A DNA stretch of 64,000 nucleotides, from NCBI GenBank assembly GCA_045568635.1, contig JBJLAO010000001.1:62001-126000 (forward strand). The letters are read 5' to 3'. The position numbers and the translations under genes were made by a program. The notes beneath the pieces were generated by a model. It ran no database searches, was not told the origin of the DNA, and saw nothing but the letters and a program-made list of their open reading frames with translations. This DNA comes from MedAcidi-G1 sp000817085. Lineage in GTDB: Bacteria; Actinomycetota; Acidimicrobiia; Acidimicrobiales; MedAcidi-G1. Numbering within the stretch: the first letter of the stretch is position 1; every line of letters begins with the position of its first letter. Below are positions 1-8,473 of this stretch, in pieces.

Positions 1-681
1 AAAAGGCGTATTTTTGGAGGCTGGCAATCACCCTACGAGTTAACCTCAGTTCAAGCTGGCGAAGTTGAAGCCGTTCACGAGAAAACTATTGAAAATGTAT
101 ATGCGCAACAACTCGTAACCGTTGAAGGCCAAACCGACATACTCACAATGGGTCTTCCATACATCTGTCCGTACAACGTTAATTCGATAATGAATCCAAT
201 TTTAGTAATGTGTCTTGGACTTGGGTACTTCTTCAATCTTTATAAAGGGAAACCTTTAGTTCGCGAAGGTGGCGTTCTCATAATGAGTCACCCGACACCC
301 TGGGAGTTTCACCCTGTTCACCATCCTAGTTACATAGATTTTTTCGAACAGGTTTTAATCGAGACTACCGATCCAATAGAAATTGAAGAAAAATATGAAA
401 AGCAATTTGCGGAAGACGAGTGGTACATCCATCTTTATCGAAACTCATACGCCTATCACGGAGTACATCCGTTTTACATGTGGTATTGGGGTAGCCATGC
501 AATGCAGCATCTAGGAAGAATCATAATTGTTGGTGGAGATCAAAAAGCAGTTCGTCGTTTAGGTTTCCAATCCGCGTCAACTCTTCAAGATGCACTCGAA
601 ATAGCTACCGATGTGGTGGGACCTCAACCAACCATTACCCATCTAAAAAATCCTCCGCTTGTTATGGCCGATGTGATCTAA
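1..681 (+). CDS. C-terminal part of a lactate-racemase-domain-like (DUF2088-like) protein, 5' end outside window
   Basis: The frame is open from base 1, so this is the last 227 residues of a longer protein; the ATG at 148 is internal. The visible part has a GLPY..PYNVNS.MNP stretch, a GGVLIM..P segment and a closing part with an alternating helix/strand look. This pattern recalls the nickel-dependent lactate racemase-like (DUF2088/LarA) superfamily; that is recollection of family appearance, not a search. No signal peptide or clear membrane helix is seen. The stop abuts the next ATG (TAA then ATG), so it is co-transcribed with the PlsC-like gene. The exact substrate cannot be given. Confidence 0.55.
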   Translation, partial: KRRIFGGWQSPYELTSVQAGEVEAVHEKTIENVYAQQLVTVEGQTDILTMGLPYICPYNVNSIMNPILVMCLGLGYFFNLYKGKPLVREGGVLIMSHPTPWEFHPVHHPSYIDFFEQVLIETTDPIEIEEKYEKQFAEDEWYIHLYRNSYAYHGVHPFYMWYWGSHAMQHLGRIIIVGGDQKAVRRLGFQSASTLQDALEIATDVVGPQPTITHLKNPPLVMADVI

Positions 682-1611
682 ATGAAATCTGTTTACGCGA
701 TTGCTAATAGTTTCAAAAATAAATTTTTGAGACTTGGCTTTCCATGGGTATCAGCCTCAGCTCCTGCAGGTGTTGATTCAATAGTAAAAGAAAACTCGCT
801 TGGCGCAAGCTATGACACTGAGTGGGCACGTCGCCCCGCCGCTCGTCTAGCCAGAGCGCTCATTGTGGAAACTTTGATGAGACCCGTAATGTCTTTTCTG
901 GCTATGCCTACACGCAAGGGGTTAGACCGTCTCGAAAATCTTAAAGGACCAGCAATATTTGCCGCCAACCACCAAAGTCATGCTGACACTCCTTTACTAA
1001 TTACTTCAATTCCCGAGCCATGGCGACATGAACTTATAATTGGTGCCGCAGCTGATTATTTCTTTAACACAAAGACAACCAGCGCGATTTCGGCATTAGC
1101 TATAGGAGCAGTTCCCATAGATCGAACCAAAGTCAGTAGACAATCAGGTGACATGATCTCAGAATTGATAGGAAAAGGATGGAGTCTGCTGATATACCCC
1201 GAAGGAGGTCGCAGTCCGGACGGATGGGGTCAACCATTTAGAGGCGGTGCTGCTTATCTGGCTATCCGTTGTGATGTCCCTGTTGTACCAATACACGTAA
1301 CCGGAACGGGAAAAATCTTACGAAAAGGAAGGAACCTTCCGAGACGCTCTAAAAGCACCGTAACTTTCGGTTACCCAATGAAACCCGAAAGTGATGAGAG
1401 TGCTAGATCTTTTAGTGCCCGTATTGAAAAAGAGGTTAGAAGTCTTGCCGATGAAACAGCTTCCACCTGGTGGGATGCCAGACAACGGTCATACGAAAAT
1501 TCCTCACCGTCTCTTACAGGACCTGAAATTGGAGCTTGGAGAAGGTCTTGGTCGTTAAGTGATAACGATGGGAAAACGAAAAAGCGCCGGCGCCGTTGGC
1601 CCGTGCTCTAA
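682..1611 (+). CDS. PlsC-like lysophospholipid / 1-acylglycerol-3-phosphate acyltransferase
   Basis: The protein is 309 aa. It carries the acyltransferase signature NHQSHAD (His97, Asp102; HX4D) and EGGRSPDG around residue 174, the equivalents of PlsC blocks I and III. Members transfer an acyl chain from acyl-ACP or acyl-CoA to a lysophospholipid at the membrane. There is an N-terminal extension of about 90 residues before the catalytic core and a basic C-terminal tail (KKRRRR). The start immediately follows the upstream stop, implying translational coupling. The exact acyl acceptor is not predictable from the sequence. Confidence 0.85.
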   Translation: MKSVYAIANSFKNKFLRLGFPWVSASAPAGVDSIVKENSLGASYDTEWARRPAARLARALIVETLMRPVMSFLAMPTRKGLDRLENLKGPAIFAANHQSHADTPLLITSIPEPWRHELIIGAAADYFFNTKTTSAISALAIGAVPIDRTKVSRQSGDMISELIGKGWSLLIYPEGGRSPDGWGQPFRGGAAYLAIRCDVPVVPIHVTGTGKILRKGRNLPRRSKSTVTFGYPMKPESDESARSFSARIEKEVRSLADETASTWWDARQRSYENSSPSLTGPEIGAWRRSWSLSDNDGKTKKRRRRWPVL

Positions 1612-1654
1612 TAGCCAAGTTTGTCACATTATAAGTCCGCTAAAATCAATCTGG

Positions 1655-1660
1655 TAGAGT
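1655..1660 (+). promoter_or_regulatory. -10 box of a probable leaderless promoter for aconitase
   Basis: TAGAGT ends 7 nt before the ATG at 1668 and no Shine-Dalgarno is present. The same TANNNT-to-start spacing recurs before many genes of this window, which supports the call. Confidence 0.5.
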
Positions 1661-1667
1661 AAAATCT

Positions 1668-3947
1668 ATGACAGTTCAATCCCAGACTCCAATAGAACTC
1701 GTAAAGAGTGTTTACTCAAATCTTGAAGATCGCTTATCTTCCGGCAGAAAAGCTTTAGGTAGGCCTTTAACACTCGCAGAAAAAATACTGATCAATCACT
1801 TGGAAAATCCAACTTCTACAGAAATGAACCGCGGAGTCTCATATGTTGATCTTCATCCTGACCGAGTAGCAATGCAAGACGCCACCGCTCAAATGGCTTG
1901 GTTGCAGTTTATGACCGCAGGTCTTGAAGAAGTTCAGGTTCCTACAACCACTCACTGTGACCATTTAATTCAAGCCCGTATAGACGGTGATACTGACCTG
2001 AGCGTTGCGGTTGACAATAATTCCGAGGTGTATGACTTCCTCGAATCGGTTTGCGCAAAATACGGAGCGGGTTTCTGGAAACCCGGCTCCGGTATCATTC
2101 ACCAAGTCATTCTCGAACAATATGCTTTTCCGGGTGGAATGATGATCGGTACCGATAGCCACACTCCAAATGCAGGAGGTTTAGGAATGATTGCTATCGG
2201 TGTGGGAGGAGCTGATGCAGTCGACGTAATGACAGGGTTCCCATTTAACATCAAATGGCCAAAAATAATCGGCGTTCGTTTGACAGGAGAACTTAGTGGA
2301 TGGACATCATCTAAAGATGTGATTCTAAAAGTTGCGGAAATTCTTACTGTTAAAGGCGGTACCGGTGCAATAGTGGAGTATCTCGGGCCTGGAGCGCGAA
2401 CACTTTCAGCAACAGGCAAGGGGACGATCTGTAACATGGGTGCAGAAATTGGTGCTACTACATCTCTTTTCCCTTACGACGAAGCCATCTCTCGCTACCT
2501 GAATGCAACTAATCGTGAAGAGACCGCTGAAGCAGCTGACTCTGTCAGCAATGACTTACAAGCAGATCCAGAAGTGGAAGAAGACCCCTACAGTTTTTTT
2601 GATCGTGTTATTGAGATAAATCTTTCCGACTTGCAACCTCACATAAACGGTCCTCATACTCCTGATTTAGCTCGACCGGTTGGCGATCTTAGAGAAGAAG
2701 CAACTACGAATGGGTGGCCACTGGAGGTAAGTGCTGGCTTAATTGGGTCATGCACAAATTCGAGTTACGAAGATATAACTAGAGCCGCTGGAATAGCACG
2801 AGATGCTCTTTCTAAGGGGTTGAAATCAAAAATACCTTTATTAGTTACCCCCGGATCTGAACAAGTGCGAGCAACAATCGAAAGAGATGGTCTCCTAGCC
2901 GATCTTGAAGCTATAGGAGCTACAGTCCTTGCGAATGCTTGCGGTCCATGCATAGGTCAATGGGATCGACAGGATCTAGACGATGGCGTGCCCAACAGTA
3001 TTGTCACTAGCTATAACCGTAACTTTCCAAAAAGAAATGACGGATACGCTTCCACATTTGCTTTTGTCACTTCGCCTGAAACAGTTGTTGCTTTAAGTAT
3101 TGCCGGGAAGCTAGATTTTGACCCCGCAGTTGACTCATTAACGGCAGAAAATGGTCAAGAGGTAAAACTTTCTGTCACTGCTGGAGAGGAACTTCCAGCT
3201 AAAGGTTTTGATTCTGGGGAAAAAGGTTTATTTAAGCCTCCTCCGTCTGAAAATTCTGAAATTAACATTTCCATACTCCCAGAAAGCGAGAGGCTTCAAT
3301 CTCTCGTACCTTTTGCCCCTTGGGATGGAAATGATTTGGAAGATTTGCCTGTCCTGATGAAAGCAAAAGGCAAGTGCACCACTGATCATATTTCAATGGC
3401 AGGTACTTGGTTGAAATACAGAGGCCATTTAGAAAATATTTCAGGAAACCTATACTTAGGAGTAGTCAACTCTTTTACAGGGGAAATTGGAACCGGAATA
3501 GACATCACAGACAATGAAACCCGATCTTTTCCTGAAGTAGCAAAACGCTACCACGAAGCAGGAATCGAGTGGGTTGCAATCGGTGATGAAAATATCGGTG
3601 AAGGATCTTCTAGGGAACATGCTGCTATGGAACCAAGATTCAGAGGATGTCGTGTAGTAATAGCACGATCATTTGCCCGAATACACGAAACTAACTTGAA
3701 AAAACAAGGGATCCTAGCTTTAACTTTTACCAACCATAACGACTATGACCTGATCGGAGAGCAAGACAGAATTTCAGTAATTGGCCTCGAAAGCCTAGGT
3801 GCGAATAAACCTGTACAAGTAGTGATTACTAATCCCGAAGGTGAAGCCGTAAATATAGAAACAAACCACTCAATGTCAGAAGATCAAATCGAATGGTTCA
3901 AAGCTGGTAGTGCTCTTAACTTGATACGTCAAAAAACTAACAGTTAA
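1668..3947 (+). CDS. acn: Aconitate hydratase, mitochondrial type
   Basis: A 759-aa aconitase that interconverts citrate and isocitrate in the TCA cycle. The N-terminal region (DRVAMQDATAQMAWLQF, then THCDHLI) is characteristic of the mitochondrial-type aconitases rather than AcnA/IRP or AcnB. The three [4Fe-4S] ligands are visible as Cys362 (GSCTNSS) and Cys425/Cys428 (CGPC). The swivel domain includes EGSSREHAA near residue 645. Length is normal for the family. A TAGAGT box at 1655-1660 lies 7 nt before the ATG with no Shine-Dalgarno, suggesting a leaderless mRNA. The aceK gene further along suggests that flux at isocitrate is regulated. Confidence 0.95.
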   Translation: MTVQSQTPIELVKSVYSNLEDRLSSGRKALGRPLTLAEKILINHLENPTSTEMNRGVSYVDLHPDRVAMQDATAQMAWLQFMTAGLEEVQVPTTTHCDHLIQARIDGDTDLSVAVDNNSEVYDFLESVCAKYGAGFWKPGSGIIHQVILEQYAFPGGMMIGTDSHTPNAGGLGMIAIGVGGADAVDVMTGFPFNIKWPKIIGVRLTGELSGWTSSKDVILKVAEILTVKGGTGAIVEYLGPGARTLSATGKGTICNMGAEIGATTSLFPYDEAISRYLNATNREETAEAADSVSNDLQADPEVEEDPYSFFDRVIEINLSDLQPHINGPHTPDLARPVGDLREEATTNGWPLEVSAGLIGSCTNSSYEDITRAAGIARDALSKGLKSKIPLLVTPGSEQVRATIERDGLLADLEAIGATVLANACGPCIGQWDRQDLDDGVPNSIVTSYNRNFPKRNDGYASTFAFVTSPETVVALSIAGKLDFDPAVDSLTAENGQEVKLSVTAGEELPAKGFDSGEKGLFKPPPSENSEINISILPESERLQSLVPFAPWDGNDLEDLPVLMKAKGKCTTDHISMAGTWLKYRGHLENISGNLYLGVVNSFTGEIGTGIDITDNETRSFPEVAKRYHEAGIEWVAIGDENIGEGSSREHAAMEPRFRGCRVVIARSFARIHETNLKKQGILALTFTNHNDYDLIGEQDRISVIGLESLGANKPVQVVITNPEGEAVNIETNHSMSEDQIEWFKAGSALNLIRQKTNS

Positions 3948-3948
3948 A

Positions 3949-4152
3949 TTAAATTTTTCTGAGTCGATACCCGCGATTACGAGCTTCGGCAAGTGTGTCG
4001 GGGGCAAAACAAACAAAGGTTTCACTCTCAACAAGCTCATCAATCCGAACCTGTATTGATTCACTTTCCTCTAGCTCATCAAGGTCGTAGACCTCTTGAG
4101 TTCTCTTATCACCTATAAACCTATTATGAACGAAAGTAGGCAGCCTTTCCAT
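3949..4152 (-). CDS. Small conserved-looking hypothetical protein
   Basis: A 67-aa acidic protein with no membrane segment; function not recognised. The start chosen is the ATG at 4152 because an AGGAG sequence lies 5 nt upstream of it on the minus strand; the longer frame from 4182 has no ribosome binding site. It ends in RNRGYRLRKI and has an acidic middle (DLDELEESES). It is convergent with aconitase, with stops almost touching. The good ribosome binding site makes it a likely real gene. Confidence 0.6.
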   Translation of the reverse strand: MERLPTFVHNRFIGDKRTQEVYDLDELEESESIQVRIDELVESETFVCFAPDTLAEARNRGYRLRKI

Positions 4153-4261
4153 ACTCCTAGAATAACAGGCAATGACAAACATACATTAGGTTTTCGAATC
4201 AAGATGATTCCAAAGTCATTCAAGCAAATATTCTCATTTTCGAATGATTATTGGTAACTAA

Positions 4262-4488
4262 AATAATCTGGGGATGCACTTTATGTGCATCCCCAGAGTT
4301 TAAAATATTGGAACTATTTCTGGATTTCTCAGATAGATCTCTTCGCCAACTGGGACCAGAATTGGCAATCAAACCTGAGGGTGGCTGGCGTAATTTCGCC
4401 AGATGGTCCAGAACCGCCTAGCGGCCACCCACCTCCGAAGTCCCATAACGTTTACTACTAATCTGGACCACCTCCTCTCCTCGGTGAT
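4262..4488 (-). ncRNA. Candidate structured RNA of unknown family
   Basis: No gene fits 4153-4546. Read on the minus strand, this stretch holds a hairpin at 4481-4493, a 9-bp pairing of 4462-4470 with 4404-4412 enclosing a CCGC/GCGG hairpin (4414-4424), and a CTGGCG/CGCCAG hairpin (4385-4402). A further 7-bp pairing (4424-4430 with 4379-4385) would cross the 9-bp stem, a possible pseudoknot. A GCCAA/TTGGC stem lies at 4345-4366. It ends in a perfect 13-bp stem (4267-4297) followed by ATTATTTT. TATAGT at 4493-4498 is a possible -10. It does not show RNase P, SRP or tmRNA signatures. Confidence 0.45.
4267..4297 (-). terminator. Perfect 13-bp hairpin, probable terminator
   Basis: Perfect inverted repeat 4267-4279 / 4285-4297 with a 5-nt loop. 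On the minus strand it is followed by ATTATTTT, so it most likely terminates transcription coming from the rnhA side and from the candidate RNA. On the plus strand the downstream sequence has no T-run. Confidence 0.6.
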
Positions 4489-4546
4489 ACCGACTATAGA
4501 CGCGAAAAAAGAACAGATCATTAATTTACTCAATCTTTCTAATTTA

Positions 4547-5002
4547 TTAAAAAGAAAGATCTCCCTTAATGGAAACCTGTTCAGCACCTGCCTGCACAGC
4601 TAAACGATCCGCTTCATCATTCCACCTGTCACCAGAGTGGCCTTTAACCCAACTGAAAGAAATATTGTCACGTTCTCGATAAATTTCAATTAGCGGTTCC
4701 CAAAGGTCACGATTCTTAACAGGTTTTTTGGCAGAATTTACCCAGCCTCTCCGCAACCATCCTTCCCACCAACGGTCACGAAAACAATTCACGACGTAAG
4801 TCGAATCACTGAAAATGATAATTTCACCTTGAAATGCTTTAACAGCTTCCAAAGCAGCCTTTAGCTCCATACGTTGATTAGTTGTTGCCAAATCACTTCC
4901 AGCTGCAAATTCTCCATCTGGCACCACCCAAGCCCACCCTCCAGGACCTGGATTACCGGAGCAAGCTCCATCGGTATAAACAGTTGTAATTCCACTATTC
5001 AT
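4547..5002 (-). CDS. rnhA: Ribonuclease HI
   Basis: A 151-aa RNase HI that cleaves the RNA strand of RNA-DNA hybrids. All four acidic catalytic residues are visible: Asp11 (TDGACSGNPGPGG), Glu46 (MELKAAL), Asp66 (FSDSTYV) and Asp129 (WNDEADRLA), plus His122 in the flexible loop (KGHSGD). Length matches stand-alone RNase HI. The start is supported by TAGGGT at 5009-5014, 6 nt upstream of the ATG (leaderless type). The gene is divergent from the HhH-GPD repair gene, sharing a short promoter region. Confidence 0.96.
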   Translation of the reverse strand: MNSGITTVYTDGACSGNPGPGGWAWVVPDGEFAAGSDLATTNQRMELKAALEAVKAFQGEIIIFSDSTYVVNCFRDRWWEGWLRRGWVNSAKKPVKNRDLWEPLIEIYRERDNISFSWVKGHSGDRWNDEADRLAVQAGAEQVSIKGDLSF

Positions 5003-5111
5003 TTCTAAACCCTAATCTGGGCCTCACATCAAACGGTTCGCTAAGTTCTCTTTTTTTCTAATTAGAAAAAACTAATTTCAAAATTCTATCTTTCGAACTA
5101 CTCTTCTAAAT

Positions 5112-5699
5112 ATGACATCTAAATTTTCAGGCGATCTTGCAGTTACCGGCAGCGACGAAGCGGACCAACTTCTAAACAAAAACCCCCTTGCCCTCTTGTT
5201 AGGAATGCTTCTTGACCAACAGATACCGATGGAATGGGCTTTTAAAAGTCCCTACACACTTTTGGGAAGGCTAGGGGAACTAAACGCTTCACAAATAGCT
5301 TCTATGGATCCCACAAAGTTTGAATCGATCTGCAAAGAAAAACCAGCTATACACCGTTTCCCTTCTTCAATGGCAGGTCGAATTCAAGACCTTTGTGAAC
5401 ATTTAGTGGAAAATTATAACGGTGAAGCTGAGCAACTTTGGGCTAGTGCAGATTCTGGTGAAACCCTGTATAACCGTCTGATAGACCTACCAGGCTTTGG
5501 GTCTGAAAAGTCGATGATATTTACAGCTCTTTTAGCTAAACGAATGGGTTGCTCTCCTCCAGGTTGGCAAAAATGTGCCGGCCCATTTGCAGACAAAACA
5601 CCTAGATCAGTGGCCGATATAAACAGTCCTGAATCGTTAACAAAAGTTAGGGCATGGAAAAAAGCACAAAAAGCGGCTGGTAAATCAAAACAAGAATAA
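5112..5699 (+). CDS. HhH-GPD superfamily base-excision repair protein
   Basis: A 195-aa protein with the start of a HhH-GPD fold (PLALLLGMLLDQQIPMEWAF) and a helix-hairpin-helix segment LIDLPGFGSEKSMIFTALL near residues 122-140. This resembles the small actinobacterial HhH-GPD base-excision repair family rather than Nth or MutY: no C-terminal FeS cysteine cluster is present. Substrate lesion unknown. TACTCT at 5099-5104 lies 7 nt before the ATG, consistent with a leaderless start. The C-terminal tail is Lys/Ala rich. Confidence 0.8.
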   Translation: MTSKFSGDLAVTGSDEADQLLNKNPLALLLGMLLDQQIPMEWAFKSPYTLLGRLGELNASQIASMDPTKFESICKEKPAIHRFPSSMAGRIQDLCEHLVENYNGEAEQLWASADSGETLYNRLIDLPGFGSEKSMIFTALLAKRMGCSPPGWQKCAGPFADKTPRSVADINSPESLTKVRAWKKAQKAAGKSKQE

Positions 5700-5703
5700 T
5701 AAT

Positions 5704-6654
5704 TTATTCTCTTACTTCGCCTCTTGCCTTAGCAGCACAGAACCAGTCATAGGTGCTTGACAGACCCTCCTCTAATGGAACTTCTGATTTCCAGCCCAAT
5801 TCTGTCAATTTTGAAACATTCAGTACTTTTCTAGGCATTCCATCGGGCTTAGAGGTATCGAATACGAGTTCTACTTCGGGATAAATTAAATCTCTTACAA
5901 TTTCTGCCAACTCTTGAATACTGTGATCTATCCCCGTACCTACATTTATATGTCCTAAATCAGAGTAATTATCCATTAAAAATAAACAGGCATCGGCGAG
6001 ATCATCCACATGCAAGAATTCACGTTTAGCCTGTCCACTCCCCCAAACTTCGACAGTTGCCTGTTGCATGTCTTTAGCTTCATGAAAACGCCTCATCAAA
6101 CTTGGCAGGACATGCCCATTCATTTCATCAAAATTGTCTCCCGGCCCATACAAGTTAGTAGGCATAGCAGAAATAAAGTCATCGCCGTATTGTCTTCTGT
6201 AACCCTCACAAAGTTTTATTCCAGCAATTTTTGCTAGAGCGTAGCTTTCATTTGTAGGTTCCAAGGGACCAGTTAATAATGAATCTTCAGTTATTGGCTG
6301 ACTAGCCTCACGCGGATAGATACATGAACTACCCAAGTAAATTAACTTCTCTACACCTACCCTATGACTGGCATGCACAACGGTCCCATGTATCATCAAG
6401 TTGTCATAAATGAAATCTGCTGGGCGAGTGCTGTTAGCCATTATTCCACCGACTGTTCCAGCAACAAGAAACACATACTTAGGCCTCTCACTCTCAAACC
6501 ATGCATTCACTGCAGACTGGTCACGCAAATCTAGGTCTTTTCTTTCCGCTATTCTTACATCTGAAAACCCCTCAGACTTCAATCTACGTAAAATTGCGGA
6601 ACCAACAAGTCCTTTATGACCTGCAACGAAAACTGAACTTTGACGATCAATCAT
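5704..6654 (-). CDS. fcl: GDP-L-fucose synthase (short-chain dehydrogenase family)
   Basis: A 316-aa extended SDR. The Rossmann motif GHKGLVGSA lies at residues 12-20 and the catalytic set Ser109/110, Tyr138 and Lys142 (YALAK) is intact, with the fucose-synthase-like GSSCIYP and NLYGPGDNFD segments. The enzyme epimerises and reduces GDP-4-keto-6-deoxymannose to GDP-L-fucose for cell-surface glycans. No gmd or glycosyltransferase is adjacent, so its partner must lie elsewhere. TAGCTT at 6661-6666 is 6 nt before the ATG. The plus-strand open frames across this gene are shadows. Confidence 0.93.
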   Translation of the reverse strand: MIDRQSSVFVAGHKGLVGSAILRRLKSEGFSDVRIAERKDLDLRDQSAVNAWFESERPKYVFLVAGTVGGIMANSTRPADFIYDNLMIHGTVVHASHRVGVEKLIYLGSSCIYPREASQPITEDSLLTGPLEPTNESYALAKIAGIKLCEGYRRQYGDDFISAMPTNLYGPGDNFDEMNGHVLPSLMRRFHEAKDMQQATVEVWGSGQAKREFLHVDDLADACLFLMDNYSDLGHINVGTGIDHSIQELAEIVRDLIYPEVELVFDTSKPDGMPRKVLNVSKLTELGWKSEVPLEEGLSSTYDWFCAAKARGEVRE

Positions 6655-6663
6655 GTATTGAAG

Positions 6664-7119
6664 CTACCCCTGTTCTGTGGGTTGACTACCAATCGCACCT
6701 GTCTCAGTCAAATAAACAATTAAGAGATCAAGCACTACAACTACCGCCACCTCATTTAAGGGTTCTGTGTCTCCTAGAGCTCTGGCCACAACTTCATCCA
6801 CTGCGATATCAAGATCAGCAATTGATTCTGCGTTATTATTTTTTGCTCTGCCTTCTCCTATTTCTTGTCCATGTTCTGATGTCAAACCTGCTGAGTCAAG
6901 CGAGTCAAGCCACCAACCAATTATTTTAAAGACCTCATCTTTTCGTAGTTGTGAAGCTACTTCTTCGGGAAGTCTCTCTGAGATCCACTCAACCGCGTCA
7001 TCTACTTCGAGAACAGAGGGAAAAGAAATCCCACTTAAATTTCGAACCGTAAGAGCTACAGATATAAAGGCAATTAAAACAACTAACAATGATCCGAAAA
7101 TCGCGAATAATAAAATCAC
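6664..7119 (-). CDS. Hypothetical membrane-anchored protein
   Basis: A 151-aa protein with one strong N-terminal hydrophobic segment (about residues 2-24, AIFGSLLVVLIAFISVALTV), then a cytoplasmic or extracytoplasmic acidic domain with a second hydrophobic stretch near residues 122-136 (VAVVVVLDLLIVYL). No recognisable catalytic motif. It lies 9 bp upstream of fcl on the same strand and may share its transcript. Function not recognised. Confidence 0.55.
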   Translation of the reverse strand: MILLFAIFGSLLVVLIAFISVALTVRNLSGISFPSVLEVDDAVEWISERLPEEVASQLRKDEVFKIIGWWLDSLDSAGLTSEHGQEIGEGRAKNNNAESIADLDIAVDEVVARALGDTEPLNEVAVVVVLDLLIVYLTETGAIGSQPTEQG

Positions 7120-7246
7120 ACTTCGGTTATAGCAACATCTGGGTTAAGTCACTCATGCTTTGAAAAAATTCTGCTTATATTCACAATTAGAACAATTGTT
7201 ACAAAACCTATTTATCACAAATAAAAATTATGTGGCTGAACGCTTT

Positions 7247-8362
7247 TTAGATTCCAATTCTTTGCGCTAAAAGTTCTCTGTGATAAGTCGGATCTCCAAA
7301 CAACAACTCGGAACTTTTCGCTCTTTTGAAATATAGATGTGCAGGATGCTCCCAAGTGAAACCTATACCTCCATGAATTTGAATATTTTCAGCTGTCGTA
7401 TTGAAATAAGCTTCAGAGCAATAAGCCTTTGCCAAGCTAGCTACCGAAGGTAGTTCTTCATTAAGTTCGGCAGCACACCAACCGGCATAATAGGCAGCTG
7501 ACTTAGCGGACTCAACTTCTAATAGCATGTCCGCACACTTATGTTTGATCGCTTGGAAACTGCCTATTGGGCGACCAAACTGAACCCTGTCTTTCGCATA
7601 TTGAACTGCTGTATCAAGGCACTGTTGAGCTCCCCCTACTTGTTCAGCTGCGAGTGCAACAGCAGCTAAATCAAGGACCCTTTCAAGAGTGGCCCAGCCT
7701 TCTCCATCTTCGCCTATAAGAGTTGCTTTAACATTTTCAAAATCTAGACGTGACTGTTTTCTGGTCATATCCATAGTTGCTAACTGCGTGCGAGATAGTC
7801 CATCAGAATCACCATCAACTTTGAATAATGAAATTCCTTTGTCAGTGCAAGCAGCAACAATAATTAAAGAAGCTAAATTTCCATCAAGAACATACATTTT
7901 TGTTCCACTAAGTTCCCAGCCATCACCCGAAGAAGTAGCAAGCATTGATATGCCATCACTTCCCCATTTTCCACTTTCTTCTGTGAAAGCCAGAGTGGCA
8001 ATCGTCTCTCCACTTGCTATTCCAGGTAAAAATTCTGATTTAGCGGCATCATCGCCTGAATGAATGAGAGTATTGGCCGCAAGGACAACAGTCGAGAAGA
8101 AAGGCGAGCACAACAAAGCTCTTCCCATTTCTTCCAAAACCACTACTAATTCAACATATCCAAAGCCCTGTCCCCCATACTCTTCAGGAATTATCAGACT
8201 TTGAAGACCTAATTGTTCAGCCATCAATGACCATGTATCTGAGTCATAGCCAAGATCAGTCTCCATTAACTCTCTGACTTTGGCTTCCGGCGAATAACTC
8301 TCCATGAACTGATTAACAAATTCTCTTAACTGTTCCTGTTCCTCTGTAAAGGCAAAATTCAC
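7247..8362 (-). CDS. Acyl-CoA dehydrogenase
   Basis: A 371-aa FAD-dependent acyl-CoA dehydrogenase. The N-terminal helical domain starts MNFAFTEEQEQLREFV, the central part has TLAFTEESGKW, and the C-terminal domain contains FGRPIGSFQAIKHKCADM and IQIHGGIGFTWEHPAHLYFKR, the usual FAD/substrate segments. Members oxidise acyl-CoA to enoyl-CoA, passing electrons to ETF. It starts at GTG with AAGGAG 9 nt upstream. Exact chain length or substrate is not deducible; fatty acid, branched-chain or steroid side chains are all possible. Confidence 0.92.
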   Translation of the reverse strand: MNFAFTEEQEQLREFVNQFMESYSPEAKVRELMETDLGYDSDTWSLMAEQLGLQSLIIPEEYGGQGFGYVELVVVLEEMGRALLCSPFFSTVVLAANTLIHSGDDAAKSEFLPGIASGETIATLAFTEESGKWGSDGISMLATSSGDGWELSGTKMYVLDGNLASLIIVAACTDKGISLFKVDGDSDGLSRTQLATMDMTRKQSRLDFENVKATLIGEDGEGWATLERVLDLAAVALAAEQVGGAQQCLDTAVQYAKDRVQFGRPIGSFQAIKHKCADMLLEVESAKSAAYYAGWCAAELNEELPSVASLAKAYCSEAYFNTTAENIQIHGGIGFTWEHPAHLYFKRAKSSELLFGDPTYHRELLAQRIGI

Positions 8363-8473
8363 TTTTTGGCTCCTTAAATCTACTCTCAGGAAATATATAC
8401 TTATTTGGATTTCAATACTCGACGATATCGGGGTGGAACCACTCTTGGTCCCTCATTGCTAACATGATTCTTA

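Noticed and set aside
4262..4488. RNase P RNA or 6S RNA in the gene-free stretch
   Set aside because: No conserved P4-type sequences are visible on either strand, and the closed ends expected of 6S RNA do not pair; left as unknown.
6501..6929. A 142-aa protein across the fcl and membrane-gene junction
   Set aside because: It spans two well-supported minus-strand genes on the opposite strand and is low in complexity (Leu/Gln).
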